From: an uncultured Clostridium sp.
GTDB lineage: Bacteria > Bacillota > Clostridia > Lachnospirales > Lachnospiraceae
DNA length: 10,484 bases
Assembly: GCA_900551135.1 (NCBI GenBank)
Contig: URUX01000078.1
Span: forward strand, 1 to 10,484
Reading direction: 5' to 3'
Shown one piece after another: positions 1 through 6,044 of this stretch (the first letter of the stretch is position 1; the number at the start of each line of letters is the position of its first letter). The notes beneath the pieces were generated by a model. It had not been told where the DNA came from and did not search any database. It was given only the letters and a program-made list of their open reading frames with translations. A program made the position numbers and the translations under genes.

Positions 1-1
1 A

Positions 2-320
2 GCTGTACCTGGCGGCAGGTCATCTGCTTCCGTAGGGATTATCGATTACCAGCATTATTTTCAAAAAAGATGATGAAATCGAGATTGATTTGAAGAGTGA
101 ACTGCGTACCTTTGTTTTTGTCATCATGATTCTCGGTTATATCTTACTTATGCAGGTTATTGGCTTTTTACTTGCAACCATTATCTTTTCCTGCGGTGCT
201 CTGTTTTTTATGGAGACAAAAAAACCGATGCATTATGTTGTAGTAATTACTCTGTCTGTCCTGATTTTTATAAGCTTTAAATATGGACTGAGAGTTTCGC
301 TGCCAACACTCATTTTGTAA
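2..320 (+). pseudogene. tctB: TctB-family small subunit of a tripartite tricarboxylate transporter, disrupted and cut by the window edge
   Basis: The stretch from about 39 to 320 encodes a charged segment (KKDDEIEIDLKSELR), then three hydrophobic helices separated by METKKP, ending in a stop at 318-320. This is the usual layout of the C-terminal two thirds of TctB, the small membrane subunit that works with TctA to import carboxylates. The reading frame is closed upstream by TAG at 33-35. The frame one base over reads GGRSSASVG, and joining it to LSITSIIFKKDD restores a TctB-like sequence, so a one-base frameshift near 33-41 is likely. No start codon with a ribosome binding site is seen; a TTG at 90 is possible but has none. 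The tctA fragment begins 13 nt later. The family call rests on topology and neighbour. I am fairly sure of the disruption, but a sequencing error cannot be excluded. Confidence 0.6.
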
Positions 321-333
321 AGGAGGAAGAAAA

Positions 334-555
334 ATGCCTGAGTTGATTCTTGGTGGATTACTTGATACGTTTACATTCACCAACATTTTTCTGATTTTTG
401 CGGGTGCGTTTGTCGGCATTTTATTCGGCGCCATTCCGGGTTTATCTACGGATGTTGCAGTTATTCTGTTTCTGCCGCTTACCTTTAGTATGGATATATT
501 GCCCAGTATTCTGTTATTGCTTGGCATTTATTGCGCAGGAACCCAAGGCAAATGA
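334..555 (+). pseudogene. tctA: TctA-family large membrane subunit, N-terminal fragment only
   Basis: The ATG is preceded by AGGAGG at 321-326 with 7 nt spacing. The 73 residues match the start of TctA: a first hydrophobic helix (about 17-32), the glycine-rich GAIPGL loop (32-37), then LFLPLTFSMD and LLLGIYCAGT. Intact TctA proteins are about 500 residues, so roughly 85 percent is missing. The match ends near AGT (residue 70), where the family normally continues with a glycine-rich loop, and a stop follows three codons later. A different frame just after it (ATG at 549-551, ending in TAA at 609-611) reads KKVGAQQTGAEEDTALED, which could be the charged C-terminal tail of the same gene joined out of frame by a deletion. 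That last point is inference. The fragment cannot form a working transporter. Confidence 0.72.
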
Positions 556-627
556 AAAAGGTGGGAGCACAGCAGACGGGGGCAGAGGAAGATACTGCTC
601 TGGAGGATTAAATATGCCTTATTCTTG

Positions 628-655
628 TTGTGAAATACCGTTTTTATGATATAAT
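628..655 (+). promoter_or_regulatory. Predicted sigma-A promoter of the LacI-family regulator at 704
   Basis: A perfect -10 hexamer TATAAT lies at 650-655. TTGTGA at 628-633 serves as a 4/6 match to the -35, with a 16-bp spacer. The predicted start near 662 gives a leader of about 40 nt. It lies just after the tctA remnant and would let the regulator be transcribed independently of the broken genes upstream. Confidence 0.55.
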
Positions 656-690
656 TACAATGGATATTGGTTTCTATATTTTTACAGAAT

Positions 691-696
691 GGAGGA
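691..696 (+). promoter_or_regulatory. Ribosome binding site that selects the TTG start at 704
   Basis: GGAGGA lies 7 nt before TTG at 704-706. The alternative in-frame ATG at 689 overlaps this site and has no Shine-Dalgarno sequence of its own. Starting at 704 also gives the normal LacI-family N-terminus, MKVTIKSIAQEAGVS. Confidence 0.75.
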
Positions 697-703
697 AGCT
701 GCT

Positions 704-1729
704 TTGAAAGTCACAATTAAATCGATTGCTCAGGAAGCCGGCGTTTCTATCGGTACAGTAGATAGAGTGCTCCATAATCGCGGCGGCGTGAACAAGGAAA
801 CGCAGAAGTGCATTCTCCAGATTGCGGAACGACTGGATTATCGGCCAAACAGCATCAGTAAAGCGTTAGCGTGTCTGCGAAACCCAAGAACCATTGCAGT
901 CCTGATCAATTCACCAGATTATAACTATTTTGCCTCCGAAGTATATCGAGGAATTTCAGCCGTAGCAGAGGAAATCAGTGATTTCGGAATAGAAGTGGTA
1001 TATTATTTTATGCACAGCACAGATGAGGCTGAGCAGCTCCAGTGGCTTGAAAAAATCAAAAACAGCAATCTGTCAGGTCTTATTTTAAAACCGGTTAATT
1101 ATCCCAGTATTCGCCAGCAGATCGACGAGATTGCCCAAAGGGGGATCCCAGTCGTTACCTGTACCTCGGATATCAATAATTCCAGGCGTACAGCATTTGT
1201 TGGGCATGATCACCGAAAGGAAGGGCGCATGCTTGCGCGTTTGCTGGGAATGATTTTGAAACCCAATGCCTGTGCAGCCATCCTTGTAGGCGCAATGAAT
1301 GTACTGGGGCATCAGCGGAAAAATGAAGGGTTTCGGGAGTGCCTTGCGTATTACAGACCTGATGTGAAATTGCTTGGTGTGTTTGAAAGCAATAATGATT
1401 TTGATACTGTTCAAACGATGATGAAAGCATTTGCCGCAGAGTATTCAATTGATGCGTTATGTATTCAGGCCATGGATTGCAGGGGGGTAGAACGTGTTGC
1501 AAGTTTATTCCCTAAAGAGAAACGTCCCATCATATGCACGTTTGGTTCCCAGGTCGAACTGGCTGAACTTATGGAGAGCAATAATCTGGACTTCGCAGTA
1601 CAAGAAGAACCATTTGAGCAAGGGTATCGCGCTGCCAAGGTGCTGTTCGATATTCTTCAGGACAAAAATAATGTCCCTAACGATTTTATCGAAGTTGAAG
1701 CAAGAATTGTATTAGATGAGTGTTTGTAA
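704..1729 (+). CDS. LacI-family transcriptional regulator with periplasmic-binding-protein-like sensor domain
   Basis: The protein is 341 residues from the TTG start, a normal length for the family, and has no internal stop. Residues 3-26 form the LacI helix-turn-helix (IKSIAQEAGVSIGTVDRVLH). The hinge region follows (RPNSISKALA, about 48-57), then a two-lobed effector-binding domain beginning near RTIAVLI and running to the C-terminus. The sensor domain is of the type fused to Peripla_BP_4-like sugar-binding folds, so the effector is probably a small sugar or polyol; the sequence does not show which. It has its own promoter and a strong terminator, so it is a single-gene unit. Its neighbours are the broken tctBA on the left and decayed signalling genes on the right, so its target is not evident from context. 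No operator-like palindrome is seen next to its promoter. The family call is secure and the ligand is unknown. Confidence 0.9.
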   Translation: MKVTIKSIAQEAGVSIGTVDRVLHNRGGVNKETQKCILQIAERLDYRPNSISKALACLRNPRTIAVLINSPDYNYFASEVYRGISAVAEEISDFGIEVVYYFMHSTDEAEQLQWLEKIKNSNLSGLILKPVNYPSIRQQIDEIAQRGIPVVTCTSDINNSRRTAFVGHDHRKEGRMLARLLGMILKPNACAAILVGAMNVLGHQRKNEGFRECLAYYRPDVKLLGVFESNNDFDTVQTMMKAFAAEYSIDALCIQAMDCRGVERVASLFPKEKRPIICTFGSQVELAELMESNNLDFAVQEEPFEQGYRAAKVLFDILQDKNNVPNDFIEVEARIVLDECL

Positions 1730-1751
1730 AACGATTCTATAAAAGAACAGG

Positions 1752-1790
1752 TGCCGCTGGATCGGAATGGACGATCTGGCGGCATTTTTT
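1752..1790 (+). terminator. Rho-independent terminator after the LacI-family regulator
   Basis: The arms at 1752-1764 and 1772-1784 can form a 13-bp stem (two G-T wobbles, the rest Watson-Crick) with a 7-nt loop, followed directly by six T at 1785-1790. It starts 22 nt after the regulator's stop codon. Confidence 0.9.
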
Positions 1791-1811
1791 ACTGTGGCAC
1801 AACTAACGACA

Positions 1812-2015
1812 AGGGGCTGTCGGTTAATACCGATTTTTAGGCACAAAAACCCCTCAACTTGCATATTTGAACGTACACATTTTCTAAGCAACTGTTTCTT
1901 CGATTTTTTCCTCAAATTTTTGGATTTTTTCATGAAGAAAACGATGGTATTTATTTATATTTCTTCCAATCGCATACAGCATGAATTCTTTATATACTTT
2001 TTCGGATGTCCCTCT
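1812..2015 (-). mobile_element. Truncated insertion sequence, 3' end only (IS1182-like)
   Basis: This is the remnant of an element whose transposase read on the minus strand. It has the transposase tail (1884-2015) plus about 70 nt of non-coding terminus. The outer end begins AGGGGCTGTCGG (1812-1823), resembling the GGGGCTGTC-type ends I associate with IS1182-group elements in Clostridia. AGGGG (1812-1816) is matched by CCCCT (1850-1854), with a small inner hairpin CGGT-TAAT-ACCG (1821-1832). The other end and more than 90 percent of the transposase are absent. The family assignment is from memory of motifs and is tentative. Confidence 0.45.
1884..2015 (-). pseudogene. Transposase C-terminal fragment
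   Basis: Forty-three residues in one minus-strand frame end at TAG (1884-1886): RGTSEKVYKEFMLYAIGRNI, then NKYHRFLHEKIQKFEEK. The pattern of a basic RG turn, a helix with E..LYA.G.NI.K.H and a charged end is the usual C-terminus of DDE transposases of the IS1182/IS5 type. There is no start codon, and upstream the frame runs into a PAS-type sensor fragment in another frame, so the piece was fused to it by a deletion or rearrangement. It is not functional. The alternative is the tail of another protein with a coiled-coil-like end. Confidence 0.5.
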
Positions 2016-2309
2016 GTCTGGATGGAACGAATCTGACGATTTAAGCTCCCTTTCTCACGCTTTTCTTTGATACATTGAGCCAGATTTTTTCTGACGTATT
2101 CCTGATCATCGGGATGAACTCCAGACAGGGCGTTTTCCTGATACATGTCCCAGTCTATTTCCTGCGATCTGACAGTAAAGAAGGCGGTAGGTATTTTTGT
2201 CTACAACATAAATATCATCTGCAATCTCTCCGGCAAGGGTTTGGAATAGCTGTATCTCGGGAGACAGATTGGAAAAGGATGGAGAGTTGAGATTTTGTAT
2301 TTCAGCCAT
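2016..2309 (-). pseudogene. PAS-type sensor protein fragment (N-terminal pieces of a signalling protein)
   Basis: Translation would start at ATG 2307-2309, preceded on the minus strand by AAAGGAA at 4 nt. The first ~45 residues include LAGEIADDIYVVDKNTYRLLY, a typical beginning of a PAS sensor domain in diguanylate cyclases and hybrid kinases. Around 2185-2200 the sequence changes frame and continues as FFTVRSQEIDWDMYQENALS and GVHPDDQEYVRKNLAQCIKE, a later part of a PAS-like region. The piece between is missing, and another break near 2005-2015 joins the reading to a transposase tail. No GGDEF, EAL or kinase output domain remains. ATG 2307-2309 is 12 nt past the stop of the HPt fragment, so the two were probably consecutive genes. 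The fragment is inactive. Confidence 0.6.
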
Positions 2310-2320
2310 GGCGTTCCTTT

Positions 2321-2524
2321 CTATGGGAGTTGACTGTCTGCATATACAGAGATTGCGTGGATGTGCTTCTCATAACAGGCTTCAAAGTCCGGTAAAAGGG
2401 CCATTGCCCTGCCGATGCTGCTTACTCTTAAATATTCAGTCAGTTCATTAGAAAGCTGATACAATGCGTCAAAACTTAAATTCATACAGACGCCTTTTAA
2501 GGTATGGATGGCTCGGCAGTATAT
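2321..2524 (-). pseudogene. HPt (histidine phosphotransfer) domain fragment
   Basis: A 67-residue stretch ending at TAG (2321-2323) contains RAIHTLKGVCMNLSFDALYQ, the core of an HPt domain. The histidine of the H-T-L-K-G motif is the phosphorylation site, and the next helix is QLSNELTEYLR. HPt domains relay phosphate between receiver domains of hybrid kinases and response regulators. The usual ~40 residues before the histidine are lacking. Instead, the same frame continues upstream across a TGA (2525-2527) into the tail of a receiver-domain protein, so the N-terminal part was lost in a deletion. The C-terminal ~35 residues after the second helix appear intact. The motif is clear and the gene is broken. 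Confidence 0.68.
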
Positions 2525-2790
2525 TCAAATCTGAATTTCTTTTTCGCTGAACCGGTTTAGGGAATTGACGGTAAGCTCTTCCTGAATGTGATCCTTAATA
2601 TCAGTTAAACATTCTAAAAGCAGAGGATTAAAGGCTCCGCATTCTCCGTTCAGAATCATGGATATGGCAGTTTCAGAGCCGCCACACCGTTTTCTGCTTC
2701 TAAGATCTCATACTGTCCATCTAGCATATCCGTCAGCAGAGCGCCATTCATATCCGAATCGTCTACAATTAGAATTTTATTGAATTTACG
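2525..2790 (-). pseudogene. Response-regulator receiver domain fragment with internal deletion
   Basis: From 2790 leftward the minus strand reads RKFNKILIVDDSDMNGALLT, then LDGQYEILEAENGVAAL. This is the first beta strand, the acidic DD pair and the second strand/helix of a receiver (REC) domain. This frame ends at TGA (2656-2658). A second frame from about 2677 to the TGA at 2525-2527 reads SETAISMILNGECGAFNPLL, then LECLTDIKDHIQEEL, which resembles the linker after receiver domains in clostridial diguanylate-cyclase response regulators. The middle of the receiver, including the phospho-accepting aspartate and the conserved lysine, is absent, so an internal deletion of roughly 60-70 residues is inferred. 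No start codon is seen: a TAA lies in frame a few codons upstream. Confidence 0.62.
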
Positions 2791-2880
2791 TTTTTTTATA
2801 TATGATTATTTTCTGTTCCCCCTCTGGTATCTCTGCATTGAGTGTAATACAAAGCGACCGGAAAGTATATGATAATCCGA

Positions 2881-3912
2881 TTATTCTGTAGTTTGCCTGC
2901 GGATTAGTACCGGTGTAATTACTTTATGGACAGGAGAATCAGGCAGGGAAGGGCGTCTTTTTTTCCGTTCATTCATCTGTTCAACCAAAATTTCCATGGC
3001 AGTGGAGGCAATGACGTCAATCTGCTGGCTGACCGTGCTGGTGGGAATGACGGCTTCCCTGGAAATGGGAGAGTTGTCAAAGCCGACAATGCGGTAGTCG
3101 TCAGGCAGAGTGCCGTATTTTTGCACCAGAAGATTTAAGAGGATATTGGCAAAGGTGTCATTTGGCATGAAAATTCCTTTCCGTTTTCCCTGGTATTTTT
3201 TATCAATGGTTTCCAGAAAGGTTTTGATAATGTCACGGCTTTCCTCATAGGAATCTCCCCAGGGCTGCAGAACCAGCTCGTGAGGCAGATGGTGTTCTTC
3301 ACAGATGGAGAGAAATCCCTGGATTCGCCCATAGGCTGGAACGTCAGGGGAAATATGGTTGTTGCCATGAATCAGGATGTCGCAGTGGTTTTTATAAAGA
3401 AGGCTGGTTGCCTGTACGCCGCCCATCAGGTTGTCCGTGTTGACACTGCTGGTATACCGATCTTCCCGTTCAATGGTAACAACTGGAATATTGTAGGAAG
3501 CCAGCTCTTTGGACGGAATAGTATGGCTGAGGACAATGAGGCCTTCAATGTTGTAGGCCAGCAGTTCTCGGATGTAGCGGCGTTCCACTTCCTCTTTATT
3601 GCTGCCGGTAAATACGATGAACTTATAACCGTACTGTTCATAGCTGGAAAGAATCTGGTTCAGCATTTCAGCATGATAGTGGAGATAGAGGTTGGGGACA
3701 ATGACTCCCACAAATTCGGTTTTGCCGCTTGCCAGGATTCGGCCTACTTTATTTTCCTGATACCCCAGCTCGTCCAGGGCACGGGCAATAATATCCTGAT
3801 TTTCCAGGGTCAGGGAGTCGGGATTGTTAAAATATCTGGAAATGGTGGTTTTAGAAAAATGAGTGCAATCTGCAATGTCCTGAAAGGTTACCTTTTTTTT
3901 ATTTGATGCCAT
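2881..3912 (-). CDS. scrR: LacI-family repressor of the adjacent sucrose/fructoside operon
   Basis: The protein is 343 residues, full length for the family. Residues 8-29 form the helix-turn-helix (VTFQDIADCTHFSKTTISRY). Residues 53-63 form the hinge helix with a central leucine (KVGRILASG), which in LacI proteins inserts at a central CpG of the operator. The palindromes in the divergent region indeed have CG at their centre. Residues ~66-340 form the two-lobed sugar-binding and dimerisation domain (FVGVIVPNLYLHY, IEGLIVLSH, GIFMPNDTFAN, YRIVGFDNSPISREAVIPT). The start has AGGAGG (plus-strand CCTCCT, 3924-3929) at a rather long 11-nt spacing; no better ATG exists. It is transcribed away from the ABC/GH32/fructokinase operon, the usual position for its specific repressor. 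The effector is probably sucrose, fructose or a fructo-oligosaccharide; this, and the name, come from context. No clear terminator follows its stop. Confidence 0.88.
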   Translation of the reverse strand: MASNKKKVTFQDIADCTHFSKTTISRYFNNPDSLTLENQDIIARALDELGYQENKVGRILASGKTEFVGVIVPNLYLHYHAEMLNQILSSYEQYGYKFIVFTGSNKEEVERRYIRELLAYNIEGLIVLSHTIPSKELASYNIPVVTIEREDRYTSSVNTDNLMGGVQATSLLYKNHCDILIHGNNHISPDVPAYGRIQGFLSICEEHHLPHELVLQPWGDSYEESRDIIKTFLETIDKKYQGKRKGIFMPNDTFANILLNLLVQKYGTLPDDYRIVGFDNSPISREAVIPTSTVSQQIDVIASTAMEILVEQMNERKKRRPSLPDSPVHKVITPVLIRRQTTE

Positions 3913-3952
3913 GATGATAGTAGCCTCCTGTCAGTATAGTTTCAATAAGCCT

Positions 3953-3981
3953 AGTATAACAGACTTAATATGGGAAAGCAA
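3953..3981 (-). promoter_or_regulatory. Predicted sigma-A promoter of the divergent repressor gene
   Basis: On the minus strand TTGCTT (3981-3976) and TATACT (3958-3953) are separated by 17 bp, and TG sits one base before the -10, giving an extended -10 element. The predicted start near 3946 leaves a leader of about 33 nt. A further TATACT lies at 3938-3933 but lacks a -35 at normal spacing. Confidence 0.65.
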
Positions 3982-3998
3982 TGATAAAATAAGCGATT

Positions 3999-4014
3999 AC
4001 GTAACCGGTTATGT
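3999..4014. promoter_or_regulatory. Upstream LacI-type operator (imperfect palindrome)
   Basis: ACGTAACCGGTTATGT is a 16-bp inverted repeat with one mismatched pair, centred on CG at 4006/4007. It shares the core GTAACCGGTTA with the perfect operator centred 124 bp downstream. It lies about 55-65 bp upstream of the predicted start of the repressor gene and about 70 bp upstream of the operon's -35. It could be an auxiliary site for looping or for autoregulation. Confidence 0.65.
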
Positions 4015-4084
4015 GCAGAGTATACAAAGCTGAAAAAGGTTTTTTGTTCAGGATGCTAAAATTTAAGTTTTTATAGGAAAAAGA

Positions 4085-4113
4085 TTGACGGCAGACTATG
4101 CATTGTATATAAT
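4085..4113 (+). promoter_or_regulatory. Main promoter of the ABC importer / GH32 / fructokinase operon
   Basis: TTGACG (4085-4090) and a perfect TATAAT (4108-4113) are separated by exactly 17 bp. The predicted transcription start is about 4120, giving a ~97-nt leader before the first gene. The main operator begins at the predicted start, so bound repressor would block initiation or promoter clearance. Confidence 0.85.
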
Positions 4114-4120
4114 CAAATCA

Positions 4121-4140
4121 TAAAGTAACCGGTTACTTTA
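4121..4140. promoter_or_regulatory. Main LacI-type operator, perfect 20-bp palindrome
   Basis: TAAAGTAACCGGTTACTTTA is its own reverse complement over 20 bp and is centred on CG, as LacI-family sites are. It sits at the predicted start of the operon transcript. The divergent LacI-type repressor is the obvious ligand. A further palindrome TTACCGGTAA (4138-4147) overlaps its right end. Confidence 0.85.
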
Positions 4141-4216
4141 CCGGTAATGCACCAGCGGGCCAATGAAATAAATCTTGTAAGAAAGAGGTCTGTGTGAAGA
4201 AAGAAAGGGGAAGGAC

Positions 4217-5122
4217 ATGAGTGGAAGAATGAAACAGAAAATCGGTTACATCCGAAGAAACTGGCAGCTATATCTGTTGTTTTTGCTTCCGGCAGTTGTA
4301 ATCACAGTAATTTTTAAGTATATCCCAATGGGCGGCGTACTGATTGCATTTGAAGATTTTAACGTCATCAAGGGTATATTTGGAAGTGAATGGGTCGGAC
4401 TCAGCTATTTTAAACGTTTTCTGTCCTCACCGGATTTTATGAGGTATCTGATGAACACGCTGAAATTAAGTGTTTACGGACTCTTATGGGGATTTCCGGT
4501 ACCCATTATTTTAGCGCTGCTGCTGAACCAGATTCGCAGTACCGGCATTAAGAAAAACATTCAGCTTTTGATTTATGCCCCCAATTTTATCTCTGTAATC
4601 GTTCTCTGCGGTATGGTTCGGATGTTTTTATCACCAGTAGGACCGGTCAACAAACTGTTTGGCATTCAGACCAACTGGATGACTATGCCGTCTGCGTTCC
4701 GAAGCATTTATATCGCAAGCGGAATCTGGCAGACTGCCGGATGGGCTTCCATTATGTATACGGCAGCTTTGGCAAATTCCAGTAAAGAACTGGAGGAAGC
4801 GGCAATCGTAGACGGAGCAAATATTTTCCAGCAGATTCGTTACGTTCAGATTCCGGCTATTAAAAACATTATTGTGATTCAGTTTATCCTGCAGGCAGGC
4901 AACATTATGAGCATTGGTTTTGAAAAAGCCTATGCCCTTCAGACCGATATGAACCTTCCGGCATCTGAAATCCTGTCAACCTATGTATACCGGATTGGTC
5001 TTTTAAATGGTGATTACGGTTATTCTACGGCAGTAGGCCTGTTTAACTCGGTCATCAACGTGATTTTGCTGATACTGGTCAACTATGTAGTCGCCAAGTT
5101 AAATGACGGCGAAGGCATTTAA
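4217..5122 (+). CDS. lplB: Sugar ABC transporter permease, LplB type
   Basis: This is a 301-residue integral membrane subunit of a CUT1-type carbohydrate importer. A positively charged N-terminus (MKQKIGYIRRNW) precedes the first helix (~17-36). Further hydrophobic segments lie at ~82-104, 117-138, 164-186, 216-235 and 271-294, giving the usual six. The EAA loop that docks on the ATPase is at ~194-213 (EEAAIVDGANIFQQI), with the conserved G 10 residues into it. The motif PxGGVLIAFEDFN near the start is typical of the LplB/YtcP-group permeases paired with large lipoprotein binding proteins. The start at ATG 4217 follows a purine-rich AGGGGAAGG (4206-4214). An in-frame ATG at 4229 is less well placed. 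It is the first gene of the operon, directly downstream of the promoter and operator. Sucrose or fructo-oligosaccharide as substrate is inferred from the GH32 and fructokinase genes. The symbol marks the family, not proven lipo-oligosaccharide transport. Confidence 0.9.
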   Translation: MSGRMKQKIGYIRRNWQLYLLFLLPAVVITVIFKYIPMGGVLIAFEDFNVIKGIFGSEWVGLSYFKRFLSSPDFMRYLMNTLKLSVYGLLWGFPVPIILALLLNQIRSTGIKKNIQLLIYAPNFISVIVLCGMVRMFLSPVGPVNKLFGIQTNWMTMPSAFRSIYIASGIWQTAGWASIMYTAALANSSKELEEAAIVDGANIFQQIRYVQIPAIKNIIVIQFILQAGNIMSIGFEKAYALQTDMNLPASEILSTYVYRIGLLNGDYGYSTAVGLFNSVINVILLILVNYVVAKLNDGEGI

Positions 5123-5127
5123 GGAGG
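5122..5127 (+). promoter_or_regulatory. Ribosome binding site deciding the start of the second permease
   Basis: AGGAGG at 5122-5127 is 8 nt before ATG 5136. It overlaps the stop codon of the first permease (TAA 5120-5122). An in-frame ATG at 5103 lies inside the preceding gene, has no such site, and would add 11 residues (MTAKAFKEERV) not typical of the family. Confidence 0.75.
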
Positions 5128-5135
5128 AACGGGTA

Positions 5136-6032
5136 ATGGAAAATAAGAGAAAAATGAAACTGGGAGTTGCCGACAGGGCAATCCTGGGAATCGGCTACGG
5201 CCTTTTGGGTATTTTCTGTATCTTAATTTTGATTCCTCTTGCTTACGTAGTGGCGGCCTCCTTTATGGACCCGACCGTATTAAACAATCAGGGAATCAGC
5301 TTTGATGTGAAAGACTGGACGATTGACGCTTACCGCCGCGTACTGGAAAATGATATGATTTGGCGGGGATTTATAAATTCTTTCTTTTATTCAGCAGCGT
5401 TTACACTGATTTCCGTCTTTATCGTACTGCTGGCAGCATATCCCATGTCCAAAAAGAATCTGGTAGGCAGACCGTTTTTTAACATCCTGTTTTTAATCAC
5501 CATGTTTTTTAACGGCGGTTTAATTCCCACCTTTATCCTGATTAATAAGCTTCACATGGTCAACACAATCTGGGCGATTTTAATTCCAAACGCCTTTAAC
5601 GTATGGCACATGGTTCTTGCAAGAACCTATTACCAGTCCATTCCAACAGAACTTCGGGAAGCGTCCCAGCTGGACGGAGCCAATGAGGTACAGCATTTCT
5701 TCAAAGTAATGATGCCGGTGTGCAAACCGATTATCGCAGTTTTGGCTCTGTGGACCTTTGTTGGCATGTGGAACAGCTATTTTGACGCTCTGATTTATAT
5801 TAATGACGCCAGTTTACAGCCGCTGCAGCTGGTACTTCGTTCCATTTTGGTACAGAATACCCCACAGCCTGGTATGATTGCAGATATTCAGAGCACGGCA
5901 GAGATGGCAAAAGTGGCGGAACTGTTAAAGTATGCTACCATTGTGGTATCCAGCCTGCCTCTGCTGATTATGTACCCATTCTTCCAGAAATATTTTGACC
6001 AGGGCGTAATGGTTGGTTCTGTAAAAGGTTAA
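5136..6032 (+). CDS. lplC: Sugar ABC transporter permease, LplC/YtcP type
   Basis: The second transmembrane subunit is 298 residues from ATG 5136. Helices lie at ~16-41, 83-103, 116-135, 143-162, 198-213 and 266-284. The EAA loop is at ~172-194 (ELREASQLDGANEVQHFF). Features of the YtcP/LplC group are FNGGLIPTFILI (125-136) and the C-terminal YFDQGVMVGSVKG. It follows the first permease with only 13 nt between and pairs with it to form the membrane channel. Neither this gene nor any other in the window encodes an ATP-binding subunit, so energy must come from a shared MsmK/MsmX/UgpC-type ATPase encoded elsewhere, which is usual for this family in Firmicutes. The family call is secure; the substrate is inferred from the operon. 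Confidence 0.9.
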   Translation: MENKRKMKLGVADRAILGIGYGLLGIFCILILIPLAYVVAASFMDPTVLNNQGISFDVKDWTIDAYRRVLENDMIWRGFINSFFYSAAFTLISVFIVLLAAYPMSKKNLVGRPFFNILFLITMFFNGGLIPTFILINKLHMVNTIWAILIPNAFNVWHMVLARTYYQSIPTELREASQLDGANEVQHFFKVMMPVCKPIIAVLALWTFVGMWNSYFDALIYINDASLQPLQLVLRSILVQNTPQPGMIADIQSTAEMAKVAELLKYATIVVSSLPLLIMYPFFQKYFDQGVMVGSVKG

Positions 6033-6044
6033 AGGAGGCAGATT

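Noticed and set aside
614..649. Eleven-codon frame MPYSCCEIPFL with a good GGAGGA site, possible small peptide
   Set aside because: Too short to support, and it overlaps the promoter region of the regulator. The ribosome binding site is more simply a leftover of a deleted gene after tctA.
1089..1096. AACCGGTT inside the LacI-family gene, and another at 2550-2557, as extra operators
   Set aside because: Only the 8-bp core is present. The flanking bases do not continue the GTAACCGGTTAC symmetry, and both lie in coding or former coding DNA away from promoters.
3280..3906. 208-codon plus-strand frame inside the divergent repressor gene
   Set aside because: It mirrors the repressor's own codons, has no family resemblance and no promoter or ribosome binding site.
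4147..4197. Short reading frame ATG to TGA (16 codons) in the operon leader, a possible leader peptide
   Set aside because: No ribosome binding site precedes it (its start lies inside the operator palindromes), the codons show no run of a regulatory amino acid, and no attenuator hairpin with a T-tract follows.
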